The notes under the pieces: model-generated | The model's input: only the letters and a program-made list of their open reading frames with translations | Database searches by the model: none | Told to the model about the DNA's origin: nothing | NCBI GenBank assembly: GCA_910578715.1 | Contig: CAJTRL010000005.1 | Coordinates: 34,491-98,490, forward strand | Length of the DNA stretch: 64,000 nucleotides | Source of the DNA: an uncultured Lachnospiraceae bacterium | Lineage (GTDB): Bacteria > Bacillota > Clostridia > Lachnospirales > Lachnospiraceae | Direction of reading: 5' to 3' | In this document: in pieces, positions 8,124 to 16,570 of the stretch | Layout: each line of letters starts with the position of its first letter | How positions within the stretch are numbered: position 1 is the stretch's first letter | Program-made: the position numbers and the translations under genes

Positions 8124-8129
8124 TTATAC
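8124..8129 (-). promoter_or_regulatory. -10 element of the fba promoter
   Basis: A perfect TATAAT (preceded by TG) is found on the minus strand about 60 bases before the fba start. No good -35 hexamer is seen at 17 bases. The interval 8061-8187 contains no gene. Confidence 0.55.
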
Positions 8130-8187
8130 AGCATTCCCTAAAAAAAGAAAACCTTTCCATTAACATTTTTTTCCATAACACTGCAAC

Positions 8188-9078
8188 TTATTCCGGCACG
8201 CGAATCTCCAGCGCCCGGTTCTTATTTTCAATCACTGCCCTCAGATGATTTCCGCCAAACTCCCCGTCCAGCGTCCATGCCACCTCCTGGTCCGATTCTA
8301 TGGTAATCCGGGAAGTTTTGAAACTTCGGAAAGCATCCGAATGTACTCTTTTATCCACAAGCGCCGTTACAATATTGTTCATCTCCATCAGATTTGCCGG
8401 CTTTTTAACCAGCGTCACTTCAAACAGCCCGTCGTTCAGTTCCACATCTTTTCCGGTAATCCCTTTGAAGCCGCCGACGGAATTGGAATTGGTAATCATC
8501 CCATAAATATATTCGTTTTCGAGGCATACATCGTCATAACTGATTTTCATCCAGTAGGATTTGATGGAAGAGAGCCTTTTCACACCTTCCAGCAGATAAG
8601 CCGTGTGGCCGAGCATGTTTTTGATATCCTGTCTCGTTTCGTAAGATACATCCGTAAAAATTCCAAAAGCCGCTACATAGATGAAGGTATCGTCATTAAA
8701 AGCACCGATGTCACAGGCAAAATTTCTGCCGTTCACTACCGCATATGCCGCTTTGCTCATGCCGCGGGGAATGCCGAGACTGTTCGCAAAATCGTTCGTA
8801 CTGCCCGCCGGCACATAGCCGATTGGCAGTTTTTCCCCACACTGCATCATTCCCGTAACTACTTCGTCCAGTGTTCCGTCTCCTCCGCTGCATACGACGA
8901 TATCATATCCTTCCCGCCGCTCTTTTACGGCCCGGACGGCATCGCCCGGCCCCTGCGTCGGATATGCCGTGACCTCATATCCCGCCTTAACGAAGATATC
9001 GATGATATCAATCAGATTACTCTTAATCTGCGCCTTTCCGGCTTTCGGATTATAAACGAAAAGCATCCTCTTATCCAT
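8188..9078 (-). CDS. Diacylglycerol kinase family lipid kinase (YegS/DgkB-like)
   Basis: 296 residues. The DAGK catalytic domain shows the N-terminal FVYNPKAGKA loop, VCSGGDGTLDEVVTGMM (nucleotide-binding GGDGT), GYVPAGSTNDFANSLGIP and FIYVAAFG. The C-terminal beta-sandwich ends with WTLDGEFGG, also a family feature. It phosphorylates diacylglycerol or a related lipid in the inner leaflet, recycling it into phospholipid synthesis; exact substrate cannot be told from sequence. ATG 9078 follows GGGAGG. It is separated from the upstream crh-like gene by a terminator. Confidence 0.92.
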   Translation of the reverse strand: MDKRMLFVYNPKAGKAQIKSNLIDIIDIFVKAGYEVTAYPTQGPGDAVRAVKERREGYDIVVCSGGDGTLDEVVTGMMQCGEKLPIGYVPAGSTNDFANSLGIPRGMSKAAYAVVNGRNFACDIGAFNDDTFIYVAAFGIFTDVSYETRQDIKNMLGHTAYLLEGVKRLSSIKSYWMKISYDDVCLENEYIYGMITNSNSVGGFKGITGKDVELNDGLFEVTLVKKPANLMEMNNIVTALVDKRVHSDAFRSFKTSRITIESDQEVAWTLDGEFGGNHLRAVIENKNRALEIRVPE

Positions 9079-9115
9079 GGCTTCCTCCCGTCGCTCCTGT
9101 CAAAAAAGGATTTTG

Positions 9116-9148
9116 TGAAAAAAAGACTCCCGGATGGGAATCTTTTTT
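9116..9148 (-). terminator. Terminator after the crh-like gene
   Basis: On the minus strand an A-rich arm with GATTCCC pairs with GGGAGTC, loop ATCC, followed by seven T residues. It closes the whiA-crh end of the cluster. Confidence 0.8.
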
Positions 9149-9158
9149 ATATTCTGCC

Positions 9159-9416
9159 TTACTGACTGCCGCCTAAAAATTTTTCAATCCCCGCAACTGC
9201 CGCTTCCTCGTCCTTGCCGTCCGCAATAACGGTCACCGCTTCATCACGGTTGAGCCCAAGGCCCATCATGCCCATAATGCTCTTGGCATTCACCTTCTTG
9301 TTTGACGACTCAATATACACGCTGCTGTCGTACTGGCTCGCTACCTGTACGAGCATGGCAACGGGTCTTGCTTCCAAGCCGCCCTCCAATTTGATTTGGA
9401 CAGATTTTTGAATCAT
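9159..9416 (-). CDS. crh: HPr-like phosphocarrier lacking the catalytic His (Crh-type)
   Basis: 85 residues from ATG 9416, after AAAGGAGG. The fold and length are those of HPr, but the active-site motif reads GGLEARPVAML: residue 15, the histidine phosphorylated by enzyme I in HPr, is Glu. The regulatory serine is kept (NAKSIMGMM, Ser46). That combination is the hallmark of Bacillus Crh, which has Gln15 and acts only in catabolite repression after HprK phosphorylates Ser46. The position directly behind whiA and rapZ is also the Bacillus arrangement, and hprK lies 4 kb upstream in the same orientation. The gene symbol is by analogy; PTS transfer activity is not expected. Confidence 0.85.
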   Translation of the reverse strand: MIQKSVQIKLEGGLEARPVAMLVQVASQYDSSVYIESSNKKVNAKSIMGMMGLGLNRDEAVTVIADGKDEEAAVAGIEKFLGGSQ

Positions 9417-9433
9417 AACTTCTCCTCCTTTTA

Positions 9434-10309
9434 TCACCTCATATGTTCAGCAATCTCACTTAACTTCCGCAGTCGGTGATTCACTCCGGACTTCCCGACT
9501 GCCGGCTCCAGATATTCTCCCAGTTCTTTCAGCGGCGCTTCCGGATATTCCAGGCGGATTTCCGCCATCTGCCGCAGATTATCCGGCAGGTTTTCAAATC
9601 CATAGCGCTTTTTAATCAGAAGAATATCCTCTATCTGCCTTGACGCCGCCGTTACAGTCTTGGTAATATTCGCCGCCTCGCAGTTGACGCGTCTGTTGAT
9701 GGAATTTCGCATTTCTTTGACAATACGAAGGTTCTCCAGGTTCATTAAAGATACATGCGCTCCGATTACATTGAGCAAGTCCACAATGCCGGAACCCTCT
9801 TTTAAGTATACGACATAATACTTTTTACGTTTAATTGTCTTCGCTTCTATTTGAAATTCCTGAATGATACGCTTTAGCTGCCCGGCCTGTTCCGGTCTGT
9901 TGCAAACAAATTCCAGATGATAACTCTTCTCCGGGTCGCTCATAGAACCCGCGCACAGAAACGCGCCCCGTAAATAAGCGCGGACGCAGCAGTTGTTCTT
10001 AATCAAAAGAGCATTTACCGGAGTATCTAATGGGATGATATGGCGCTCTTCATCGTACAAATGCAGCGCCTGACAAATTTTCTCTTCGTCCTCTTCCCGC
10101 ATAACATTATTTATATTAAATGTTTTTTGCAATAATGTAAAGCATTTTCTGGCAATCGCTTCATTTTCCATATCGAATTTTATATGACGGCCGTCTTCCG
10201 TCAGGCGTCCGCCAAAGTGAAAAAACGCCGCCAGCTCCGCTAACTGACAATGCCTCGCCGGGCTGATATATGCCGCCAGTTCTTCCTTTACCGTACCGGA
10301 AAATGACAT
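9434..10309 (-). CDS. whiA: DNA-binding protein WhiA
   Basis: 291 residues. The N-terminal part is a degenerate LAGLIDADG-type fold (SFSGTVKEELA, CQLAELAAFFHFGGR, AYLRGAFLCAGSMSDPEKSYHLEF); the C-terminal helix-turn-helix ends with APLKELGEYLEPAVGKSGVNHRLRKL (given as location, about residues 255-280; core GKSGVNHRLRKL). WhiA links cell division, chromosome segregation or sporulation to growth in Gram-positive bacteria. The rapZ-whiA-crh order is conserved in Firmicutes; the yvcK homologue that usually sits between rapZ and whiA is missing here. Its stop is 17 bases before the crh-like start. Confidence 0.93.
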   Translation of the reverse strand: MSFSGTVKEELAAYISPARHCQLAELAAFFHFGGRLTEDGRHIKFDMENEAIARKCFTLLQKTFNINNVMREEDEEKICQALHLYDEERHIIPLDTPVNALLIKNNCCVRAYLRGAFLCAGSMSDPEKSYHLEFVCNRPEQAGQLKRIIQEFQIEAKTIKRKKYYVVYLKEGSGIVDLLNVIGAHVSLMNLENLRIVKEMRNSINRRVNCEAANITKTVTAASRQIEDILLIKKRYGFENLPDNLRQMAEIRLEYPEAPLKELGEYLEPAVGKSGVNHRLRKLSEIAEHMR

Positions 10310-10341
10310 CGTTATTCCTCCATATCTGCTGCATGCGGCGC

Positions 10342-11205
10342 TTATGATGAACCGCCGCAGTCCCTGTGATACAGTTTCAGTCCATAATTTCCGTGGTCTT
10401 TCATATGCTCGTATAACTCGTTAGCAAGCGTAACGCTCCGGTGCTTCCCGCCCGTACACCCTATGCCGATGACGAGCTGGTATTTTCCTTCCCTGATATA
10501 ATTGGGAATCAAGAAGTTTAACATATCCACCAGCTTGTCCAGAAATTCCGGTGCCTCCGGAAAGCCCATGACATAATCCTGTACTTCTTTGTCATTCCCC
10601 GTTTTATGTTTCAGCTCATCTATATAAAAGGGATTCGGCAGAAACCGGACATCGAACACCAGGTCCGCATCCGCCGGGATTCCGTTTTTAAAACCAAATG
10701 ACAGTATGGTTACCATCAGAGAATTATATTCTTCGTTCAGGACAAAAATGCGGTCCAGTTCTTCTTTCAATTCTCTCGTCAGCAGATTCGAGGTATCAAT
10801 CACATAATCCGCCTTTTTTTTGATACTTTCCAGAATACTTCTCTCTTTGTCGATACCGTCCGCAATCCGGCCGTCAGGCGATACCGGATGCTTCCTTCTC
10901 GTTTCCTTATATCTTTTCAGCAAAACGGCGTCGCTTGCTTCCATAAACAAAATCTCAAACAGATAACCGTTCTCCCGAAGCTGCTCCAGCGCCCTCTGCG
11001 CCTCGTCAAAAGGCTGGTCGGCCCGCACATCCAGTCCCAGCGCTACTTTGGTAATTTCACCGCCCGGCCGGATAATCAGTTCCACAAACTTCTCAATCAA
11101 AGAAACCGGAAGATTATCAACACAATAAAATCCCAAATCCTCCAGCATTTTCAGCGCTGTTCTTTTACCTCCGCCGCTCATGCCCGTTACTATCACAAAT
11201 CTCAT
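10342..11205 (-). CDS. rapZ: RapZ/YvcJ family nucleotide-binding protein
   Basis: 287 residues from ATG 11205 (MRFVIVTGMSGGGKRTALK); the longer frame to 11274 has no ribosome binding site. The N-terminal P-loop is GMSGGGKR, so the Ser/Thr that normally follows the Walker Lys is Arg, with Thr next. The C-terminal part has the conserved FGFKNGIPADADLVFDVRFLPNP, given here only by its core VFDVRFLPNP, and the GIGCTGGKHRSV loop. In E. coli RapZ controls GlmZ/GlmY RNAs; in Bacillus YvcJ binds and hydrolyses GTP and ATP. Here its neighbour murB fits a cell-wall link. The modified P-loop leaves nucleotide hydrolysis uncertain. Confidence 0.93.
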   Translation of the reverse strand: MRFVIVTGMSGGGKRTALKMLEDLGFYCVDNLPVSLIEKFVELIIRPGGEITKVALGLDVRADQPFDEAQRALEQLRENGYLFEILFMEASDAVLLKRYKETRRKHPVSPDGRIADGIDKERSILESIKKKADYVIDTSNLLTRELKEELDRIFVLNEEYNSLMVTILSFGFKNGIPADADLVFDVRFLPNPFYIDELKHKTGNDKEVQDYVMGFPEAPEFLDKLVDMLNFLIPNYIREGKYQLVIGIGCTGGKHRSVTLANELYEHMKDHGNYGLKLYHRDCGGSS

Positions 11206-11317
11206 GTACGCACATCTCTTTCTTATTCTGCTGTATTTTCGGCTCTGCCCTGTTTCAGCTTCGCCGCATTTCAATTCATTCTTACTCCAACTTCACCCTG
11301 CTCTAACTCTGCCTTAT

Positions 11318-12244
11318 TTAAAAATCGCCCAGGAAAATAATTTCCGGTTCCAGTCTCACATGGAAACGTTCTTTTACTTTTTCCTGTACTTCCTCTATGA
11401 CCTCTTTTACATCCGCCGCGCTGGCATTGCCAATATTCACTACAAATCCACAGTGTTTGTCGGAAACCTGCGCATCCCCGATACGGTAACCACGCATTCC
11501 GGCATCCATAATCAGCTTTCCCGCAAAATATCCTTCCGGCCTCTTAAAGGTACTGCCCGCACTCGGATAATTTAACGGCTGTCTGCTCTGACGCTTTGCC
11601 ATCAGTTCATCCATCTTCGCCTGGATTTCTTCTTTTTCTCCCTTCTGCATCCGCAGCACTACCTCGAGCACGATAAAAGGTCTGTTTTTGATGATGCTGG
11701 TCCGGTAGCCAAATTCCATTGTATCGTTATCCAGTACCAGAATATTGCCTTCTTTATCCATCACTTTAACGGATTCCGTAATCTGTTTCATTTCTCCGTC
11801 ATATGCCCCGGCGTTCATGACGACGCCGCCGCCGATGCTGCCCGGGATTCCCGCCGCAAATTCCAAACCGGAAAGTTCCGCATCCCTTGCCGCCGCTGCC
11901 GTTTTGGATAAAAGAGCTCCGGCCTGTGCAAAAATACGCTCTCCTTCCACCTTAATCCGGTTCATTCCTTCGCCTAGTTTGATAATGACTCCCCGGTAAC
12001 CCTTATCCCCGACCAGAAGATTGCTCCCGTTTCCGAGGATAAAATAATTCTCTTCTATCTGATTCAGATAAGGAACGAGTTTCAGCAGTTCTTCCTCCTG
12101 CTCTATCAGGACCATACATTCCGCAGCGCCGCCTATTCTGAAGGTCGTATGTCTGCTCATGGGTTCCGCAAAGAAAATTCTTTCTTTCGGAATGACATTT
12201 TCAATAAATTCATACATAGATGTATTCAAGCTCAATTTCTGCAC
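11318..12244 (-). CDS. murB: UDP-N-acetylenolpyruvoylglucosamine reductase
   Basis: 308 residues counted from a GTG at 12244; an internal ATG at codon 10 is an alternative and the ribosome binding site is weak for both. MurB is a cytoplasmic FAD enzyme that reduces UDP-GlcNAc-enolpyruvate to UDP-MurNAc with NADPH. Visible signatures: RHTTFRIGGAAECMV, NYFILGNGSNLLVGD, GLEFAAGIPGSIGG, MNAGAYDGEM, EFGYRTS, and NYPSAGSTFKRPEG with the catalytic Ser, then GDAQVSDKHCGFVVN. It sits between glucokinase and rapZ in a minus-strand run of cell-wall and sugar-control genes. Confidence 0.95.
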   Translation of the reverse strand: MQKLSLNTSMYEFIENVIPKERIFFAEPMSRHTTFRIGGAAECMVLIEQEEELLKLVPYLNQIEENYFILGNGSNLLVGDKGYRGVIIKLGEGMNRIKVEGERIFAQAGALLSKTAAAARDAELSGLEFAAGIPGSIGGGVVMNAGAYDGEMKQITESVKVMDKEGNILVLDNDTMEFGYRTSIIKNRPFIVLEVVLRMQKGEKEEIQAKMDELMAKRQSRQPLNYPSAGSTFKRPEGYFAGKLIMDAGMRGYRIGDAQVSDKHCGFVVNIGNASAADVKEVIEEVQEKVKERFHVRLEPEIIFLGDF

Positions 12245-12364
12245 CGTCTCATTTCTTCAATATATAATATCTGTCTCATTATATGCCGAATTTTCAATCT
12301 AATTCCCATGCTGTTCCCACAGTCACCAAAAATCTTCGACTTATCGGCCTAATCGTTCGTACTT

Positions 12365-13303
12365 TCAGTCCAATACCATCTTCGCAGCACCATATATTCC
12401 CGCATCATTTCCCAGTGTCGCCAGCGCAAAAACCGTATCTTTACAATTCTTGAATACAGTTTTCTCAAAAGGCGGCCTGATATATTCAAAAAGCACTTCT
12501 CCGGCTTTAGAAACTCCGCCTCCGATTACAAAAATTTCCGGATTGATAATGCCCGCAATAACGCCCAGTCCTTTTCCGAGATATTCGCCAAATTTCTGCG
12601 CCACCTCAATCGCAAGCTCATCTCCGGCTTTCACCGCATCAAAGACCGCTTTGGCAGATACTTCGCCTTTTCTCAGCACACTTTCTTTATCGCCTGCCGC
12701 CAGAGCTCTGTTGGCAAGCCTGACAATACCTGTCGCGGAAGCGTATTCTTCCAGACAGCCAAAATTTCCGCAGTTACAGCTCTCCGTCTCGTTATCCTCT
12801 ACATGGATGTGTCCGATTTCTCCGCCCGCTCCGGTGGAACCTGTCATAATTTCCCCGTTGATGATAATGCCGCCGCCGACACCTGTCCCCAGCGTAACGG
12901 CAACCAGGTTCCGATAGCCCTGTCCGCCGCCCTTCCACATCTCACCGAGAGCCGCTACATTTGCGTCGTTACCGCCTTCTACCCGCATCCCGCCGAGCAG
13001 TCCGGACAGCTCTTTCTTCAAATCAAACTGGCCCCAGCCGAGATTAACCGCCGTATGCACGATGCCGTCTCCATCTACCGGACCAGGTACGCCGACCCCG
13101 ACCCCGGCCACATCATCCGCCGTTATTTTCTTCTCTTCCATCTTTGCAAGGATGCTTTTGGCGATATCAGGCAGAATTTCCTTTCCGCCATCTGCCGTCC
13201 GCGTCGTAATCTCCCATTTATCAACCACATTTCCGTCCTTGTCGAACAGTCCTAATTTCACCGTAGTGCCGCCTACGTCCACCCCGAATACATAATTTGC
13301 CAT
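12365..13303 (-). CDS. ROK family glucokinase
   Basis: 312 residues. It phosphorylates glucose to glucose 6-phosphate with ATP in the cytoplasm. The N-terminal phosphate motif is GVDVGGTTVKLGLFD, the sugar-binding region contains EGGNDANVAALGE, then GTGVGGGIIINGE, and the ROK zinc-binding signature GHIHVEDNETESCNCGNFGCLEEYAS is present (His and Cys residues at about 167-187). The closing region is NPEIFVIGGGVSKAG. Next to hprK it fits a role in non-PTS glucose use, for example glucose released by the beta-glucosidases in this window. ATG 13303. Confidence 0.93.
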   Translation of the reverse strand: MANYVFGVDVGGTTVKLGLFDKDGNVVDKWEITTRTADGGKEILPDIAKSILAKMEEKKITADDVAGVGVGVPGPVDGDGIVHTAVNLGWGQFDLKKELSGLLGGMRVEGGNDANVAALGEMWKGGGQGYRNLVAVTLGTGVGGGIIINGEIMTGSTGAGGEIGHIHVEDNETESCNCGNFGCLEEYASATGIVRLANRALAAGDKESVLRKGEVSAKAVFDAVKAGDELAIEVAQKFGEYLGKGLGVIAGIINPEIFVIGGGVSKAGEVLFEYIRPPFEKTVFKNCKDTVFALATLGNDAGIYGAAKMVLD

Positions 13304-13435
13304 CGTCCTGATTTCCTTTCTATTTTTCTGCTTTTTCTATCATCTGACTTTCTGTTTCCCTCTGTCCGGCCTCCAGTTTTCCATTCCCCGGAAGAATGCC
13401 CTTCAGGACATTCTTTCAGGCGAGAAAGGCTTGCC

Positions 13436-14374
13436 CTATTCTTCCTCTTCCCGTCTCTGCGCGAGGGATTTCTGCACGCGCTGGTACAGTTCCTGTGCCG
13501 CGTTGTAACCCATCTTCTTCTGACGGTGGTTAATCGCTGCGGATTCGCAGATAATTGCAAGATTACGGCCCGGCCTGATTGGAATGTTATGGCAGACTAC
13601 CTTGTTGCCAAGATACTCGATATACTCTTCTTCCATTCCGAGCCGGTCATATTCCTTTTCCTTGTCCCAGTCTTCCAGATGAATCACGAGGTCGATATTC
13701 TGCGTCTCGCGGACGCTTGACACACCAAAAAGCGCTTTCACATCGATGATGCCGATGCCGCGCAGCTCTATAAAATGCTTTGTGATATTGGGTGCCGTGC
13801 CAATCAGCGTATCCGCGCTCACTCTTCTGATTTCCACCACGTCGTCCGTCACAAGGCGGTGTCCTCTCTTAATCAGTTCCAGCGCGGCTTCCGACTTACC
13901 GATGCCGCTTTCTCCGGTAATCAGAACCCCTTCTCCATAAACATCTATCAATACGCCATGAATCGAAATACAGGGGGCAAGCTGTACGTTCAGCCATCGG
14001 ATAATTTCCGCCATACAGGCGGATGTCGCCTTGTTACTCATCAGAAGCGGCACATTATATTTGATGGCAGTCTCCCGGAACAGGTCATTCGGATGCAGTT
14101 CTCTGCAGAAAACAATGCCGGGAATCGGATTGTTCAGCAGTTTCTCGTATACCTCCAGCTGTTTTTCTTCATCCAGACCATTCATATAAGAATATTCCAC
14201 AAATCCGACTACCTGTAAACGCGTCGCCTCAAAATGCTCGAAATATCCCGCGAGCTGTAATGCGGGCCGGTTAATATCGGGCTGTGTTATCTTGATTTTG
14301 GAAATATCAATTTCCGGCGTCAGATTTTCCCATTTCCATTTTTCGATTACCTTTGTCAGACTAATACTTGCCAT
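13436..14374 (-). CDS. hprK: HPr kinase/phosphorylase
   Basis: 312 residues, cytoplasmic hexameric enzyme that phosphorylates HPr and Crh on Ser46 and removes that phosphate, controlling CcpA-dependent catabolite repression. The Walker A is GESGIGKSE, followed by RGHRLVTDDVVEI (catalytic Asp), ELRGIGIIDVKALFG (signature) and a C-terminal VRPGRN-like motif (IPIRPGRNLAIICE). ATG 14374 has AAAAGGAGAGG upstream. It leads the glk-murB-rapZ-whiA-crh run, so kinase and one substrate (the Crh-type protein) lie in the same cluster. The frame overlapping its 3' end at 13273-13560 is a shadow. Confidence 0.95.
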   Translation of the reverse strand: MASISLTKVIEKWKWENLTPEIDISKIKITQPDINRPALQLAGYFEHFEATRLQVVGFVEYSYMNGLDEEKQLEVYEKLLNNPIPGIVFCRELHPNDLFRETAIKYNVPLLMSNKATSACMAEIIRWLNVQLAPCISIHGVLIDVYGEGVLITGESGIGKSEAALELIKRGHRLVTDDVVEIRRVSADTLIGTAPNITKHFIELRGIGIIDVKALFGVSSVRETQNIDLVIHLEDWDKEKEYDRLGMEEEYIEYLGNKVVCHNIPIRPGRNLAIICESAAINHRQKKMGYNAAQELYQRVQKSLAQRREEEE

Positions 14375-14420
14375 AACCCCTCTCCTTTTTCCTGTCTGTT
14401 TATAACACTATACGCGTGAA

Positions 14421-14609
14421 GGAAATCTCCGATTTCCTTTGGAAAAACAAATGTCTGCTGCGCTGACGCTTGGTTTTCTTTTGCGCAGTGCAGACTCGAA
14501 AGCTCGCGCTTACGCGCTCTTTGTTTGACTTCGTCAAACGCTTTCTCGTTATTCGTGCATGAAAACCAAATGTCTGCTGCGCAGCCGCTTGGTTTTCTTT
14601 TGCACGAAT
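14421..14609. repeat. Cluster of palindromic repeat elements
   Basis: Several hairpins fill the gap between uvrC and hprK. Two copies of a roughly 40-bp unit (14442-14482 and 14560-14600) share the cores AAATGTCTGCTGCGC and GCTTGGTTTTCTTTTGC. In the second copy GAAAACCAA pairs with TTGGTTTTC, and ATTCGTGCA pairs with TGCACGAAT outside it. Between them lie GTTTGAC/GTCAAAC (14523-14539) and a GC-rich CGCGCTTACGCG hairpin, and before them GGAAATC/GATTTCC (14421-14437). Short overlapping minus-strand frames here are artefacts of the repeats. Confidence 0.75.
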
Positions 14610-14640
14610 ACATTGTACCACACTGGGGCTTTGATGGCAA

Positions 14641-16509
14641 TCAGTGGGCGGGGGTGTGGAAAAAATCATAAATCTGGGCGGCGATATGTTCCGGTATTTC
14701 CGGCACCTGGCACAGTTGTGCGGTTTCGGCATTTTTGATGTCTTCTATCGATTTAAAATGCCTCATCAATGCTTTCCGTCTCGCGGGACCGACTCCCGGA
14801 ATTTCATCCAGCACCGATTTTACCTGTGCTTTGGAACGAAGCGAACGGTGGTATTCAATCGCAAAACGGTGCGCCTCGTCCTGAATCCGCGTAATCAGTT
14901 TAAACCCTTCGGAATGTGTATCAATCGGAATCTCCACGTTCCGGTAATAAAGTCCCCGCGTCCGGTGATTATCGTCTTTGACCATGCCGCACACGGGTAT
15001 GTCAATCCGCAATTCGTCCAATACCTGTAAAGCAACGTTGACCTGTCCCTTTCCACCGTCCATCAGCAGCAAATCCGGGAACTTGGTAAAACTGCCAAAC
15101 TCTTTGTCGATTTCTTTTCTGTCCAGTTCCACGCGCTCTTCCATGCCATGCACAAACCGTCTTGTCAGAACTTCTTTCATGCAGGCATAATCATCTGGCC
15201 CGGAAACCGACTGTATTTTAAATTTCCGATAATCGCTCCGCTTGGGCTTTCCCTTTTCGTAGACCACCATAGACCCCACATTGGCAAAACCGCTGATATT
15301 GGAAATATCGAAGGCTTCCATGCGGTGAATATTTTCCAGTCCGAGCAGCCCGGCTATTTCCCGAACCGCTCCTATGGTACGCCCTTCTTCTCTCTTAATG
15401 CGCTCCTTGTCCTGGCTTAAGACAAGCTGCGCGTTCTGTGCCGCAAGCTCCACCAGCTTTTCTTTATATCCTTTTCTCGGAACGCGCAGATAAACTCTGC
15501 TGCCTTTTCTTGTACTGAGCCATTTTTCCAGAATTTCGATATCCTCTATCTGTTCCTGAAGCATCAGCTCTTTTGGGATATAAGGCGTTCCCGCATAAAA
15601 CTGCTTGACAAAATCCAACAGAATCTGCGCATTATCATAACCCGCCACACGGGTCATATAAAAATGCTCCCGACCGATTAATTTACCGTCCCGCACAAAA
15701 AAGACCTGTACGACCGCATCGCTCTCATCCTTTGCAAGCGCGATAATATCTTTGTCCTCTCCATCGCTGTCGGTAATCTTCTGTTTCTGCGCCACGCTTT
15801 TGACGCTGTTATACAAATCCCGGTAACGGATGGCGTCCTCGAAAGCCAGCTGCTCCGAAGCCTCCTGCATTTTCTGCTCCAAATCTTTCAAAACAGGTTT
15901 GTAATTTCCGTTCAGAAAATCCAGCGCCTGTTCCACCCGCTCCCGGTACGCTTCTTTTTCAATATACCCCTGACAGGGCGCAAGGCACTGTTTGATATGA
16001 TAATTCAGACAGGGGCGGTCCAGTCCGATATCCCGCGGCAGTTTCCTGTTACAGGTCCGGAGCTGGTACAGTTTATTCATCAGCTCTATCGTATCTTTGA
16101 CCGATGCCGCGCTGGTATAGGGCCCGAAATATTTGGAACGGTCCTTTTTCATCTCTCTGGAAAACAGTATGCGCGGATATTCTTCCCCGACCGTTACCTT
16201 GATGAATGGATAAGTCTTGTCGTCCTTTAACATCGTGTTATATTTCGGACTATGCTCTTTAATCAGATTATTTTCCAGTACGAGGGCTTCCAGCTCCGAA
16301 TCCGTCACAATATATTCGAACCGGGCAATCTGTTCCACCATTTTGTCAATCTGCGGCCCCCGGCCTACAATTTTCCGAAAATAAGAACGCACGCGATTAT
16401 GCAGATTGACCGCCTTTCCCACATAAATAATCGTATCATCCGCATCGTGCATAATATAGACTCCCGGACTGTTTGGGAGCTTTTTCAGTTCTTCCGTAAC
16501 ATCAAACAT
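14641..16509 (-). CDS. uvrC: Excinuclease ABC subunit C
   Basis: 622 residues from ATG 16509 (MFDVTEELKKLPNSPGVYIM), preferred over GTG 16521 because GGAG lies six bases before it and because family members start this way. It makes both incisions in nucleotide excision repair with UvrA and UvrB. The N-terminal GIY-YIG domain (GVYIMHDADDTIIYVGKAV) is followed by a Cys-rich segment (RPCLNYHIKQCLAPCQGYI), the UVR domain (LEQKMQEASEQLAFEDAIRYRD), an RNase H-like endonuclease domain (EAFDISNISG, LLLMDGGKGQV) and a C-terminal helix-hairpin-helix (LDEIPGVGPARRKALMRHF). It is downstream of ftsH. Confidence 0.96.
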   Translation of the reverse strand: MFDVTEELKKLPNSPGVYIMHDADDTIIYVGKAVNLHNRVRSYFRKIVGRGPQIDKMVEQIARFEYIVTDSELEALVLENNLIKEHSPKYNTMLKDDKTYPFIKVTVGEEYPRILFSREMKKDRSKYFGPYTSAASVKDTIELMNKLYQLRTCNRKLPRDIGLDRPCLNYHIKQCLAPCQGYIEKEAYRERVEQALDFLNGNYKPVLKDLEQKMQEASEQLAFEDAIRYRDLYNSVKSVAQKQKITDSDGEDKDIIALAKDESDAVVQVFFVRDGKLIGREHFYMTRVAGYDNAQILLDFVKQFYAGTPYIPKELMLQEQIEDIEILEKWLSTRKGSRVYLRVPRKGYKEKLVELAAQNAQLVLSQDKERIKREEGRTIGAVREIAGLLGLENIHRMEAFDISNISGFANVGSMVVYEKGKPKRSDYRKFKIQSVSGPDDYACMKEVLTRRFVHGMEERVELDRKEIDKEFGSFTKFPDLLLMDGGKGQVNVALQVLDELRIDIPVCGMVKDDNHRTRGLYYRNVEIPIDTHSEGFKLITRIQDEAHRFAIEYHRSLRSKAQVKSVLDEIPGVGPARRKALMRHFKSIEDIKNAETAQLCQVPEIPEHIAAQIYDFFHTPAH

Positions 16510-16530
16510 TTTATTCTCCACTTCGCAAAT

Positions 16531-16565
16531 AAGGCAAAGTCTTTTCCTGTTTCAGACTTTGCCTT
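16531..16565 (-). terminator. Hairpin between ftsH and uvrC
   Basis: AAGGCAAAGTCT (16531-16542) pairs perfectly with AGACTTTGCCTT (16554-16565), loop 11 bases. On the minus strand it is followed by ATTTGCG, so only partial termination is likely and uvrC may be read from ftsH. Confidence 0.7.
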
Positions 16566-16570
16566 TCTAT

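Noticed and set aside
13273..13560. Minus-strand frame across the hprK end and glk start
   Set aside because: Shadow of hprK with basic, repetitive composition and no start signal.
14356..14732. Two overlapping minus-strand frames between uvrC and hprK
   Set aside because: They translate palindromic repeats (similar KENQAxAQQTF strings in two frames) and overlap uvrC and hprK ends.
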